Source: Pyrrhosoma nymphula (lineage: Eukaryota > Arthropoda > Insecta > Odonata > Coenagrionidae). Taken from it: 64,000 nt of DNA. Position numbers and translations under genes: made by a program. The stretch spans positions 7,502,001-7,566,000 of the forward strand of contig OY754330.1 of NCBI GenBank assembly GCA_963573305.1, given 5' to 3'. Under the pieces are notes generated by a model. The model had not been told where the DNA came from, did no database searches, and saw only the letters and a list, made by a program, of their open reading frames with translations. Of this stretch, positions 1 to 11,709 are shown in pieces (position 1 is the stretch's first letter; every line of letters begins with the position of its first letter).

Positions 1-780
1 GGGTTGCTACAGACCAGAAATTATGAAATTCCAGTACTTTTCCAGGTTTTCCAGGCCAAAATTTTCACTTTTCCAGGTTAAATATCCATTGAAAATATTC
101 ATTAAAATAAAATAAGTAGGAATTTTAAGGAAAGTTCAAGAATAAGAGAAAACAGATTAACGCATGCACACCATGTAGTGATGACAATATGCATTATAGT
201 GAAACACATGAAAACAGGTTTGTTTTCAACCTTTTATTAAACATAAATCCAAATCTAACAGATGGGTTATGATCAATAACGCTACCTGCCCCTCGGCCCC
301 CTTGCATACCTACTACCCCTAATGGTGGAATTGGCTATAGAAGAACGAAGAACAATTCAAGGAGAGCGCATTTCTGCTAGTTCTCTTTAGCTGAGACCGA
401 AACTTGAAGACAAGATAAAAAAGATATCTTCCATAAAAGCATCTCCACTGCATTTACGTTCATGATATAAAAATCATCGCAGTTGTAGTTTCCTAATGAC
501 TACATAAACTGAATAAAAATGTTGTTTGCACATAAATCGTTGAAGTTTATGTTTCTTAATGGAATTTCATGCAATTTTTATGTACAAAATGAATGGTAGA
601 TTGGTACATGAAGATTATGTAGAAATGCTTCTAACCTAAAATGAGGGAAACCTTCAATCGTATCGGCTGCTGTACCACTGGTGCATGCTTGGAAAGGAGA
701 ATTTCTCCTTATATACAATTGGACTTGGATTGATCAATCAATTAAGAAAAAGGCACTGAGAAGAGTAGGACATGATTGAA
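1..780. other. AT-rich non-coding sequence with TTTTCCAGG repeats at its edge
   Basis: Positions 30-80 carry TTTTCCAGGTTTTCCAGG words that recur at 5310-5400 together with TTTTCCCTGACTTTTCCAGG. Words of this kind are common at the ends of decayed hAT-like elements, but I see no clear inverted termini. No gene is seen. Confidence 0.4.
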
Positions 781-929
781 ATCTCATAAGAACTCAAAAG
801 AAAAAGAGAGGCAACCTAATTCGGCATATTTTAAGATACAATTGTCTAATAATAATTACAGACTAAGACCTTGGCTGACATGCATGGAGCAAATAATGAA
901 TGATGAGGAATTCATTCAAGTAATCTACC

Positions 930-3900
930 AGCTGATTGGTAGGTTCTTGGACAGTCCCCATTATGTATCCCAATTTCATAGACATTGTCTCGCTTTCCCT
1001 CCTATGGATGGCCCGTTATTAGAGCCCTCTTCAATTCTTCATATCTTCTACCTCCTCTTATTTCGTCCAGAATTCCTACCCTCTTCCTTCCTCTTCCACG
1101 CTTCCCCAGTGTTCTCCCCTCTATCACTCTCTTCAACATGCCCTCTCCTCTCAAAACTTCCTCCATCCATCTCTTCTGCCTTCTCCGCACCTCCGCCACT
1201 AACTTCCTCTCTTCTCCAACCATATCCAATACCTCCTCATTTGTCTTCCTAGCCACCCAGCTCACCTGATCCATCCTCCAAACCCACATCTCAAAAGCCT
1301 CACGTCTACGCATATCCTCCCATCTCAAAGAACAAGTTTCCGATCCATTCAGTGCCACACTCCATATTAATCTTCACCAGCCTTTTCTTTACGTCTCTTC
1401 TCAGACCCCCCTCATCAATTCCCTTCTCTTCGAAACTGCTTCTTTAGAGAGTGCAATTCTGCATCTGATGTCCTTACCACTAAACCCATTCTCCTCCAAA
1501 ATACTACCCATATACGTAAATCGCTCCACCTGCTCTATCTTCTGCCCTCCCACCCTTATATTCAGCCCCGCCTTCTTACTTCTAGAAAATCTCATCACTT
1601 TCGTTGTCTTGTGATTTATCTCCACCTTTTGCACTGCACCTCTAACGCATTCATCATTGACTGTAACCCCTTGGCAGACTGACTAACCAATGCTTGATCA
1701 TCTGCAAATCTCGCTGGTTTTATCAGCTACCTTCCTATTTTTATTCCTACCTCCTTATCCCCCAATGCCTCCTTAACATTTCTTCTGAATACATGTTAAA
1801 AAGTAGCAGTGATGTGAGATTTAAGGCTTTCCCAGTGAATACTTGTGATGTAGATTTCTCGGGACTTCTCTCGGGATTTCCTGAGGACGATGGCAGACTA
1901 TGCTGTCGAAAGAACAATGCAACTCACCAACAGCAACATCGATAGTGGGCACCCTTGCCACATTCCCCGTCCTATCATGGCTCATCCCAATTTTCCATTG
2001 GCCACCCTATCCTGCGCCATCTGATTCATATACAAATTCTGAATGAGATGCCTGTCCCTCCAATCGACCCCTAATTTCTTCAACACTCCCATCAATTTCC
2101 TCCAATCCACCCTATCAAACACCTTCTCGAAATCTACGAAGCAAGCAAAAACATCCTGCCCACACTCTAGGGTTCTTTCTACTAGCGTCCTCATCACCAC
2201 TATAGCATCTCGCGTTCCCATCCCTCTCCTAAACCCGAACTGGTCGTCAGCCAGGTATTCATTAGCCTTCTTCTCTAGCCTTCTATTTATAATTCTCAAA
2301 ACTACTTTGGCCGCGTGGGGTATTAAGCTTATTTTCCCATAGTCTTCACATGTTTTTGCCTTGCTCTTCTTTGGAATCGGAATAAGTACTGTCTTTGCAA
2401 AGTCTACCAGCAATACTCCATCTTCATAAATCCTACAAATAAGCTTAAAATGTTTTCCTCTTCCATTCTTCCCTATGCTCTTTAGAGACTCTGCAGGTAT
2501 GTTATCTATTCCAACTGCCTTATTCCTTTTCATGTCTTGTAGAGCACTTTCGATTTCACTATCTAGGATACCTGGCCTCTATGTCAATGTCGTCTTCTCT
2601 TTCTATTTCTGATGAATTGGGCCTTATTTCCTTACCATACAGCTCTTTAACATACTCCTTACCTCTCTCCTGGTTCTACGATCACCTTTCCTGTCTTGTC
2701 TGTTATCACTGTAATTCCCCTTCCCTTTTTACTGCCGACAGTTCCTTTACTTTCCTATATAATACATCTGCTCTTCCCTCTTTTTGGTATTTCTCTAGCG
2801 AGTCTATCTGTTCTTTCCAGCACGCCTCTCTTGCTTTTTGTTTCTCTTCTAAGCCTGTTTAATTCCCGCTATTTACTCTTACCTAGCTCTGAGTTAACAC
2901 TCTTCCATTTCCTTCTCTCCTGCATCTCCATTATCATCTCCTTCATGATCCCCGGTTTTCTAATTTTGGTTGCACTGACTACACCTACCATTGCTTTCGC
3001 CGCTCCTACAATTCCAGTTTTTAAACTTCCCCATTCATCTTCCACTGATCTAACTCCATGATCCTCACCCATTATCTCATCCACCTTCTCTTGATACTTC
3101 TTCATTGCCCCAGTTCATAGCTCCATATTCCACTTTCGTACCCTCCTTCCCATTCTTATCTTTTTCAGTTTTACCCAACACTTCATGAATAATAATTTGT
3201 GACCTGAGTCTGCATCAGTTCCTGGGTAAGTATGCGAGTATTTAACGCTATCCCTGTGTCTGTGACCAACCATTATATAATCTATCTGAAACCTACCTGC
3301 GTCTCCCGGCTTCTTCCAACTATACCTACGTTGAGGATGATGTCTGAACCATGTATTTGTAAACATTAGGTTATTTCTCCGGCAAAACTCCACAGCTTTT
3401 TTGCCCCAGTCGTTTCTCCTTTCTAGCCCATAATCGCCTACCTCCTGCTCATCTCTTCCTTCACCCACCACCGCATTACAATTCCCCATTACGTACTACC
3501 AAGTGCTTACTCCCAGGTATACAACCAATTATAATACCTCTAGCTGATAGTATACACCATCTACCTCCTCCTCTCTATGATTAGAGGTAGGCATATAAAC
3601 TTGGATTATAACTAAGTTCATTGGATCTGCCTTTATTTCAATGACTATTATCCTATCACTCACTTGTTCTGCATACACTACTTTTCTACCAAGTTTCCTG
3701 TTCATTACGAATGCAACCTCGCGCTGGCTTTCATTCCCTCCGCTATATATCATTCTATTGCAATCGCTCCAGTAGTCCCCGCTATCTTTCCATCTTACTT
3801 CACCCAGATCCATGATGTCTACTCCCACCCTCTCCATTTCTTGCTTTATATTCTCTAGCTTCCCCACCCTCAGCATAGTTCTAACATTTCCGTGCATATC

Positions 3901-4388
3901 CTGATTGTTGCATTCCTCTTCTGTATCTTCTATTCCTCTGCTGCTGTATTTGCCTCCACTTCTGAGCAAGGATTTTGTGTGATGACAACCGCAGGGGCCT
4001 TGCTCCCTCCGCTGCCGGGCACGACACCCGGCCCACTGGGGCCGAGTCCCGTAGTTGCCAGGATTCATTTTCATTTGAGAACTTTCCATAATATCAAGGA
4101 TTTTTTAAATTGAGATAGTATTCCGTGGCCTTACTCAATAGTGTTTTTTTATGTGACACCATCACTTAAGAGGTCTGACACATCTGACCCCACTAGGGTC
4201 AGACGCCTTTTGCAGCCGCCTCACTGAGGTACAGACGCTGCACAGACTACCATTTGTCTGCCTCCTAACCTTCGACCAATCTGGCATGGGTGGCCCTACC
4301 AGGAGCATTGCTCCCGCCAGTTCAGCTCTAGGAATCATTGGAGCACGCAAGCCCTTCCACCACGACAAGGTTGTAGTCCAAGGGAAAT
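930..4388 (-). mobile_element. Decayed non-LTR retrotransposon (LINE), nearly full length, endonuclease plus reverse transcriptase
   Basis: Read on the - strand from 4388, a leader is followed by an APE-type endonuclease. NVRTM and GEVRWKDSGDYW lie in 4089-3529, QVYMPTSNHREEEV follows, and the EN C-terminal part, with IDYIM, lies in 3489-3115. The reverse transcriptase lies in 2533-1982, with NKAVGIDNIPAESLK, QFGFRRGMGTRDAI and FVDFEKVFDRVDW. The tail region at 1634-1401 and 1358-1002 has SETCSLRWEDMRRREAFEM and RRRQKRWMEEVLRGEG. Frameshifts break the gene into at least six pieces, so it is inactive. The sequence style resembles arthropod RTE/CR1-type LINEs; the clade is not certain. The 3' end is approximate. 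Confidence 0.85.
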
Positions 4389-4500
4389 GAGGAAACAAAG
4401 AAATATGTAGAGGTGAAGAGGCTAGCTGATAGAAGCATAGAGTGGAAAGTCATGTGAAACCAACCATAGGGTTGATTATCAGCAATAATGATGATGACAA
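4389..4500 (+). mobile_element. LINE 3' end in + orientation, abutting the 5' end of the reverse-strand copy
   Basis: The segment reads like the C-terminal codons of the same LINE type (YVEVKRLADRSIEW), a stop, then AAACCAACC-ATAG-GGTTGATT, which can fold as a hairpin, and a short AATGATGATGA tail. Head-to-head joining with the copy at 930-4388 suggests 5' inversion during integration or nested insertion. Confidence 0.6.
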
Positions 4501-5591
4501 AGGCATGATTTTAATTTAACAGGAAGTAGGTCAGTTCGTAACAGAGCACATTCAGAATAGACATTTCTCAAAGACTGAAACATATTCTAAGGCATGTACA
4601 AAAACAACTTTAGTCCTACTTCCTATATTCATTTTAACTTTTTCAGGAAGTAAAGAATTCCCTTACATTTTAATCATAAAAAATTCCTGCATTTCCTGTG
4701 TACTTTGGCTTCCCAATGAAAAGATTTCTTAACAATGTTAAGTAAAGCTTTCGAAATCATGTTTCCTCAGACATTCGAGGCCTAATACTCCAACAAAAAG
4801 GGAAATAAGGGCACTCAATGGACCAGAGATTCTGTAGCTCATTCCTTTTGATTTTACTGACTCATGCTGGAGGTTATTATGACTTTGGAGTGGCTAGCAA
4901 GGAATTACTTGTACCTACACAATCTGAGGAGAAACAAATACTCCATTATCCTCAGAATGATTACATAAAAAAGGACCTGAAACTTAATGAAATAATTTCT
5001 TGCTTTGTACATTCCACAATTTCTTATTTTTATCTAATGGTAAAAATAAAAAAATGTGGAATGTACAATGCGAGAAATTATTTTATGTGCTGCATTTCCA
5101 CAACTGACTTATCTGAACTGACCTGAAAATCTGACTTATACCAGAAATTAAATTTTAGGTGCATATAATTAATTGATAAAGACCAAATAAGAGCTCCAAT
5201 GCCTTATTTAGGCAAGGTACCAAAAGCACTCAGCCAACACACACACAGGAAGTGCCTAAAATGGTACTGTTCGCTTACTGAAAACAAACAGACTTTGATT
5301 TGGGAAAGCAAATTTCCAGGTTAGTTCTCATTTTCCCTGACTTGTCAAGGTTTTCCAGAGCCATTTTCATTTTCCCTGACTTTTCCAGGTATGTAGTGTA
5401 ACGTCAGACATTTATTTTCGTTTCAAAACTCTTTATTCTTTCCAATACAAAATTTCTTGATGCATCCAACATCCTCTCCAAATCCAATTCTCCCCAACAA
5501 TCCCCCCTTCCTTTTTATCAAAAACTCCCCAGCAACCCAGCATCAACAACACAATTCATATCATGCGTTACAGTCTTCCTCCACCGTTTAA
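4501..5591. other. AT-rich sequence, no gene seen
   Basis: This stretch carries short unconvincing ORFs and, at 5310-5400, the CCCTGACTTTTCCAGG words described for the window start. Nothing else is assignable. Confidence 0.4.
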
Positions 5592-5643
5592 AGAATTTTG
5601 TCCAGGGATGTTTAAATACTTACATCACTGGACAAAATTTTAC
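5592..5643. repeat. Hairpin: inverted repeat ATTTTGTCCAG...CTGGACAAAAT
   Basis: The left arm TTTTGTCCAGGGATG pairs with the right arm CATCACTGGACAAAA around a short AT-rich loop. It sits just upstream of the 74-bp minisatellite. Possibly the end of a small foldback element. Confidence 0.55.
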
Positions 5644-5897
5644 TGAGATCCCGTTATAGTACCCCTTTGCCAAATGGCGCCACACCAAACACGATCAACT
5701 GCAGCCCGTCCACTTCTTCCGAAACTCGACTTCCAACCGCCGGCAGGAAAAAACCAAGACGTCTTCGCTCGCAGCTCCAACTTCGTCACTCAATGTTGCG
5801 TCCTTCCTTGAAGCAAATACTGCCTCCAGTCAGCTTCCTCGAACCAGCAACCGTAGATCCAATTAATCCGTTCCCAAATTCCGATTCCTCCGATTCC

Positions 5898-6340
5898 GAT
5901 GCCCTCCGATTCCGATTCACGCGTTCAATCCGACCGCTGCGTTTTTCCATATTCCACGGGCTTTTTTTTCCGATGCCCTCCGATTCCGATTCACGCGTTC
6001 AATCCGGCCGCTGCATTTTTTCACGTTCCACGGGCTATTTTTTTCGATGCCCTCCGATTCCGATTCACGCGTTCAATCCGGCCGCTGCGTTTTTCCATAT
6101 TCCACGGGCTTTTTTTTCCGATGCCCTCCGATTCCGATTCACGCATTCAATCCGGCCGCTGCGTTTTTTCACGTTCCACGGGCTATTTTTTTCGATGCCC
6201 TCCGATTCCGATTCACGCGTTCAATCCGACCGCTGCGTTTTTCCATGTTCCACGGGTTTTTTTTCTGATGCCCTCCCATTCCGATTCACGCGTTCAATCC
6301 GACCACTGCGTTTTTCCACGTTCCACGGGCTATTTTTTAA
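5898..6340. repeat. Minisatellite, 74-bp unit, six copies
   Basis: GATGCCCTCCGATTCCGATT recurs at 5898, 5972, 6046, 6120, 6194 and 6268, exactly 74 bases apart. Units differ by a few substitutions, alternating CCATATTCC with CACGTTCC. Because 74 is not a multiple of three, reading frames cycle and leave long open frames (5667-6422, 5899-6360) that are not genes. Confidence 0.95.
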
Positions 6341-6829
6341 ACCTCCTCCAAGTAATTTAACCTACTTTAACTTCCAAGTAAATATTCTAAACTCAATGGC
6401 AAGAGGTCTTTGGCACATGTAGTACCTGGTTTGTTAAATGAATTTCCTATGCCAATGCATGATATTAAATGTATATCTGCTCTTAAGAAATCACTAAAAG
6501 CATGGCTGATTTAGAGCCCCACCCTCGCCCATAGCTACTCTGTGAATCCCAGCGTTTCAGGTTGGTTACGTGATATTTGTACAATACAATTGGTCTTATA
6601 GAATGCATTAATATCTCAAAGCAGAAGTACTTATGTATTAAGCGTATTTGTCAGTGAGAGGTCCTAATACAAAACTTAGAACGTAAATCTAATGGATTTT
6701 TAGTGAATACTCCCTGTGGCATATCAGTAATAGAGATACATACGATTTTAGACAGCCAAAACAGAGAAATAGTGTAAACAAACAACGTTAGCTCATGGTG
6801 CCAGAAGTGGAGGCTTGAACTAAATCTTC

Positions 6830-7600
6830 GTGCTGAAGTCAACACACTTACACTGTGGGAAGAGTAAACGTAAAGTCGTCAGACGAAGTAAACTATCTGG
6901 GAATTACCATAACTTCAAATCTAATGTGGAGAACACATATTAAACATATGCAGCAAGTCTTAAAGAAACTGGTTTATTAAGCGTATAGTAAGAAGGTCCT
7001 CGGATGAAAAAGTGAAAGAGAGGTGCTACTTCGCTCTGGTTAGGCCACACCTTGAATACACCATGAGAATATGGGACCCAGGACAGAAAGATTTGATTCG
7101 TAAAATAAACAAAATACAAAGGAAAACTGTGCGCTTCGTTAAAAACTGCAATGAGTGAACAAAGAGTGTTTCACTGCTTTTAGAGGGATTAGGTTGGGAA
7201 CCACTATAAGAGACTCGGAGTCTTCACACTAGGCTTAGACTGCTTGAGAAATTCCAAACGTACGTTTGGAATGTACGTGTTCCAAACGACGGGTGCGTTT
7301 CAGTGTGACACGGAGAATATCATTTTGACGCCCCACTACATCTCTAGGCCTGACAGGAAAGATAAAAATAAGAGGGATACATTGCTGAACAGATAGGTAG
7401 GAAAATCCATTCTTCCCACGCACAGCTGGTGACCAAAAATAAACATCGAGATCCATTCAAAACACTCCCTAAATACACATCACCTTTTCACCTCCTGCCT
7501 ATACTCCTTTACACGGCTTCTGGTGTCCTAACAGCCCCTGCCACACGTCCATATGGCGGCTCTCAGGGTAGTATGTAAATGTGGCTCTATGATGATGGCT
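6830..7600 (+). mobile_element. LINE 3' fragment (second family, CR1/Jockey-like), pseudogene
   Basis: Broken + strand frames read DEVNYLGITITSNLMW, FALVRPHLEY, then WDPGQKDLIRKINKIQRKTV and RFVKNCNE, typical of the segment after the reverse transcriptase in CR1/Jockey-type LINEs. It ends in GTGTCCTAACAGCCCCTGCC and AGGGTAGTATGTAAATGTGG, then GATGATG. The same 3' words occur reversed at 14161-14222. Several stops and frameshifts are present. Confidence 0.75.
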
Positions 7601-7687
7601 AATTTAAAGCTTCATTCTTCTGTATTTACGTCAGTAAAAACACATATGCACATCAAATGAATCACAGTCAGGAGTCAGGACACTTAA

Positions 7688-7920
7688 GGGAGCGTGGTGG
7701 CCAAGTGGGTAGAGCGCTTGGCTACTGATCGAAGGGTCCCGGGTTCAAATCCAGATGAAGCCTTTGGACGCCCCTGGAATTTGGTGGCCAAGGGAAAGCA
7801 ACTGGCCCCCCTACTCTGAATGTGTGAAATTCACACGCCTGTGGCAAAGTCCGTGGTGAGCTCTACCCTCAACTATCCAAACCAACCTTCGGGTTGAATC
7901 ACTGAGTGAGTGAGTGAGTA
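7688..7920 (+). mobile_element. tRNA-derived SINE with GAGT tail and 9-bp target duplication
   Basis: The head has an A-box-like GTGGCCAAGTGGGTAGAG and a B box GGGTTCAAATCC near 7740. The body ends AAACCAACC-TTCG-GGTTGAATC, then (TGAG)n. GACACTTAA flanks it at 7679-7687 and 7921-7929. The hairpin before the tail resembles the 3' hairpin of the LINE tail at 4389-4500, suggesting a LINE partner. Confidence 0.88.
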
Positions 7921-10009
7921 GACACTTAATATTATCCTACTTGCATAAAAGTGTACGCATTGAACGGAAATACTCCTTTATTCATTACGCCATTACCTAT
8001 GTTCCCATGCATGGATTGGCTGAATAAATATCTTAAATAAGTATTTATTTATGTTACTACAAAAAACATTCTCACTGCCACCAGTTACCATGAGAAGGCT
8101 TGGAAAAACTACAAAATATCCGTTATATGTCAAAGTTTTTTGTATATTTGTTAAACTCCTTAATGGATACATCTGGCGCAATATAATAAATCACATCAAT
8201 GAAATGAGCTAAATTGTATGGTAACATTTCTTGGTGAATGATAGTGACAGCCTGTAATGGCATATCTAAATTTGCATCGAAATTCACGCCCCTTATGACT
8301 TCACACTGTGATACCGAGAACATCTGTGTCGCACTGCCACCTAGGTCACTGATGCGCTTAACTATTATGTGAATATCAGTCTTCCACGCAAAGTGGTATT
8401 GTCGACAAAGGGTGTAGTTTGCTCTGTGGTCTTTTCCAACCGCATTAACCTTTCGATAAAAAAAATTGCCAGAAGTAGGTGGTTTGTCGTGGGAAGTTTC
8501 TGTGGCACCCATGCCCCCATGAAGAAACTCGATGAGGGTGCTCCAGTTTGCACTTTGTCTTCAGTGTTCTTCTTGCGTGCTTTGCATTCTCTTTCTCGAT
8601 GTATGGATGCCTCTAATAAGGTTGTGGGTCCCTTAAGTAAACATCCTACCCCCAATAACTCTCCCAACCCTGAAAAGTCAGAACAGCTGTTCCCAGAAAA
8701 GGGTTTTGAGTGAAGGTTCTCCCCTCTGCTGCTATCTATTTTGTTATTCGGCTATTCAATCTCCACGGGATGATCTTGACCAGGAGAATAATATCAATGC
8801 TGCTGGATAAATAGAAGGAAAATCTTCAGAAGCCGAGACAGGCGAGCGACGACAGCGATGCTCACATAAATTATTATTCGTGGAAAGGTTACTGACTGAT
8901 CCATCTGTTGTCTATGTATGACTATATGCTACTTCTCACTCATACTTTGCCTACATATTTCTGTCATAACTCAATGCCTAATTTTGCACACATAATTTTA
9001 GTAAGCTTGCAACATCACCTTCTACGCACAAGTTTTTACAGGTGTCGTTGAGGTAATTGCGATGTAGAGATGATGGTGTGAGACCAAAAGAAAGTTGCCT
9101 AATTGCCGGAGCTGAGTAGTAAGCAGAGGTATAATGAGAGTCGAATAATTTCAATTCCACGTTCCCTTCCCATTGCTTGAAAATGTGGTTAAATTTTAAG
9201 ACACTGAGATTGGCTCGCAGTTAGCCGGTGAGTATGGAGGCGAGGTGAATCTTGCGTATTCATGCAATGATATTCGATGTGTTGACAATTTACAACATGT
9301 TATACAAGTTTAAATATTGGTTAAATAACATTTTAAATAATTTCATTCCAGCATATTTCGTACCTATACTGTATTGTGTATCACTGAATGCACTGGCGAT
9401 GATGCAGTAAAAACCGATCCCTCATCCGGTATTATACTGATTCACTTTACGATGGAAATCACATCAGTCCTATGGAACGGATTACCATCGTAAAGCTGGG
9501 GTCTAGAGTGAGTAGATGTATAGACCCCAAAAAAGTCACCTTAATTAGTGACTCCACTATAAGTCAAAGATAGGTTTTTATAAAAGATCATAAAAAAGAA
9601 AGTTAGGAAGGAGAATAAAATAAATACTAAATGTGTATGTACGCACCATGCCCACCGTAAAGATGGAACAAAAATAGGAGGCTGGAATCATTAACAATTA
9701 AGGATCACGGAAATTTTGAAAATTAAATTTTAAAATAAACAAAAAATCAAATATAACCGTAATCTCGGGACTGAGTGATTCCAACTGGTTGTCGATGGTG
9801 GGTCAATCTCTAGAAATAAGCTGTGAAATGAGCGATAATAAAACCCATACCCTGATTCAGCCTTTCATCTGCAGATGTATTCTAACCAATGCTTTGCTCT
9901 GAAAGGTTTGCTTCACGACTTTTGCACATAAGAGAATTTTTTCACAACACAAAAATCCAGGGATTTCTGAAGTGAAGATGTGGTGAAAAACAGAAGTACA
10001 TGTGGAGCT
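7921..10009. other. Unassigned sequence with overlapping medium ORFs and a small hairpin
   Basis: ORFs at 8123-8512 (-) and 8369-8713 (+) overlap and neither resembles a family I know. A perfect 10-bp inverted repeat, TTTACGATGG and CCATCGTAAA, lies near 9456 and 9488. The rest is AT-rich with no gene seen. Confidence 0.3.
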
Positions 10010-10019
10010 TAGTTTTGCA

Positions 10020-10165
10020 AATTTATGAAGAATCTAAGTTTTTCCCGGTGAATTACTTGAATGAATTCCTCTCGGGTTTCCAACCGGGTTAAGGTCTGCA
10101 TGATGTACGCCGATGTTTCGTTGGGAGACTTTCCCAACATCTTCAGGGCTGATGATTATGATTTT
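10020..10165 (-). mobile_element. Penelope-like element 3' end with a hammerhead-like core
   Basis: On the - strand CTGAAGA (10146-10140) is followed by a hairpin, GTTGGGA...TCCCAAC, and GAAAC (10119-10115), the order of a hammerhead ribozyme core. Further along come CCCGGTTGGAAACCCGAG and ATTCACCGGGAAAAA. Penelope-like retroelements carry hammerheads in their terminal repeats; the assignment is by that pattern only. Confidence 0.45.
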
Positions 10166-10740
10166 GCAAATTTATGTTCGACTAACAAAAAATTTGTTTT
10201 CGTCACTTTCTTACTTTGACTATAGAGATGGAACAATGCGTGAAAAATAAGATTTGAAGCCAAGACTTCATTTCCGAATGATGAATAATTTGAAAAATAA
10301 TGAAAATGACTCTTGCACGTTCACAAAATAATTATGAAAAAAGAAAGAATATCAAAGAAAAACAATGTCCGTGTGTTGAAATGGAACTCGAGACTCTGGG
10401 TAGGGTATAATGCAGTGCAATCTTATCACCAAGCACTGGCTGTCTCTTTTAACACCATTATCTCTTAAACTATTGGATATCTACACCTAAAAAGGGGTAT
10501 TTTTGTAACTGGAGAGTGTAGGAGAAACTTAACTTAGAAGCTTTAGTGATCGGCCGTGCATGAACCATGACCGCCCTTTGTACGACATAATCCATGCTTA
10601 CAATATTTTACACTCTGTACCAATTAAAAGCATTTGTCTAAAACAGTATTTTTTCTAAATTTTGAGCTGGAATATGGGCATAAATGCCTTCATGTCCCTT
10701 TTGAGATCTAACATTGGACAACGCTTTAACATTTTGAGAG

Positions 10741-11260
10741 TTGATTAATAGCCTCTCTTTGGCACACAAGACATTAGGCTACAAATACCTACATCAATGC
10801 ACTAACAACTTTATGAGGAAGGGACTAATTTTTGAAGGGTACAGTCTTCACTCTGATGTGGCATATTCACATGCAATTCAAGAGGATATAATCAGACGAT
10901 CCAGATGTAGAGGACGCAGCAGAACGAGGGAAAGGCGAGCACAAACAAAAGGAAGGAAAGAAAGTCGGGACAAAGGGCCTCTACCAATAGTTGAGTAGGA
11001 CAACTTCGGATTCTAATCAAAAAGCCGGGTTAGTATAAGGATAATGCTGTCAAGAATATATTTTCTCTTTCCAACAGGTCAACTTATTGTGTCAAAAGGC
11101 AAAAAGTGCATTCTCATGGAATGGACCCACTTACATGGAGACAGAAGTGGGCAAGATGACTATCTCGTCTCACATAATTCTTTAGCAAGGCTTGACTTAC
11201 AAAAAGCACATTTGACTCTCCTGCAGTAGCAATTGTATTTTTTGTTAAATAAAATACTGG
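10741..11260 (+). other. Unrecognised + strand ORFs with an AATAAA nearby
   Basis: An ORF at 10741-10998 ends in an arginine/serine-rich stretch (RRSRCRGRSRTRERR). A second ORF at 11044-11229 follows an acceptor-like TTTCCAACAG and ends 20 bases before TTAAATAAAAT. Neither is recognised. They may be the debris of a transposon gene or terminal exons of an unknown gene; evidence for either is thin. Confidence 0.25.
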
Positions 11261-11478
11261 TCAAAAATTTCAACTAAAATGGTTACTCAGACAATAAGTC
11301 AAAATTTTATGACAACACACAAAAACTGTGGGATGGCCCTGTGGTGTGTGTGATGTGGGTGGGATATGTGGGTTGGATATGGGGGTGGGATGGGATGGCA
11401 TATATAGTATAGGGAACTGCTCACCACAAATCATGCATTAACGTTTGACTATGCAACGAGAACCTGATGAAAACTTAC

Positions 11479-11709
11479 CCATGATTAATGGCTTGTGTAT
11501 AGATTTTGAAGCGTGCGGTGGTGGTATAGAATTAACTTGAGGCATGTCATTTGTTCTCTTGCTAGGAGACGGGGAGATAAAATTTGGCACCCGGACGGCT
11601 GCAAAAGCAGCATTATTTGGTGGCATCCACAATGAACGGAGATCATTATTGAAGGCTCCATTAACAGCTACTCTCTCATTGCTCTGCCAAGATGGGGTAG
11701 GGCCCGGCT
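11479..11709 (-). CDS. TRAFD1: Probable TRAFD1-like coding exon 4 (proline/serine-rich)
   Basis: An open frame on the - strand lies between acceptor CTGCTTCCAG and donor CATGG|GTAAGT. It enters with two bases, exactly what the one-base overhang of exon 3 needs, giving a glutamate codon. It encodes EPGPTPSWQSNE, then FISPSPSKR and IPPPHASK. The composition suits the disordered tail of TRAFD1-type proteins. A further exon between 11710 and 20825 is not excluded. Confidence 0.55.

Noticed and set aside
5667..6422. A 251-codon ORF rich in Ser-Asp and Phe-Arg repeats
   Set aside because: It runs through the 74-bp minisatellite; because 74 x 3 = 222, each frame cycles through the same three translations and stays open for structural reasons.
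8123..8713. Two overlapping ORFs of 129 (-) and 114 (+) codons as a host gene
   Set aside because: They overlap on opposite strands, neither resembles a known family, and no splice context supports one over the other.
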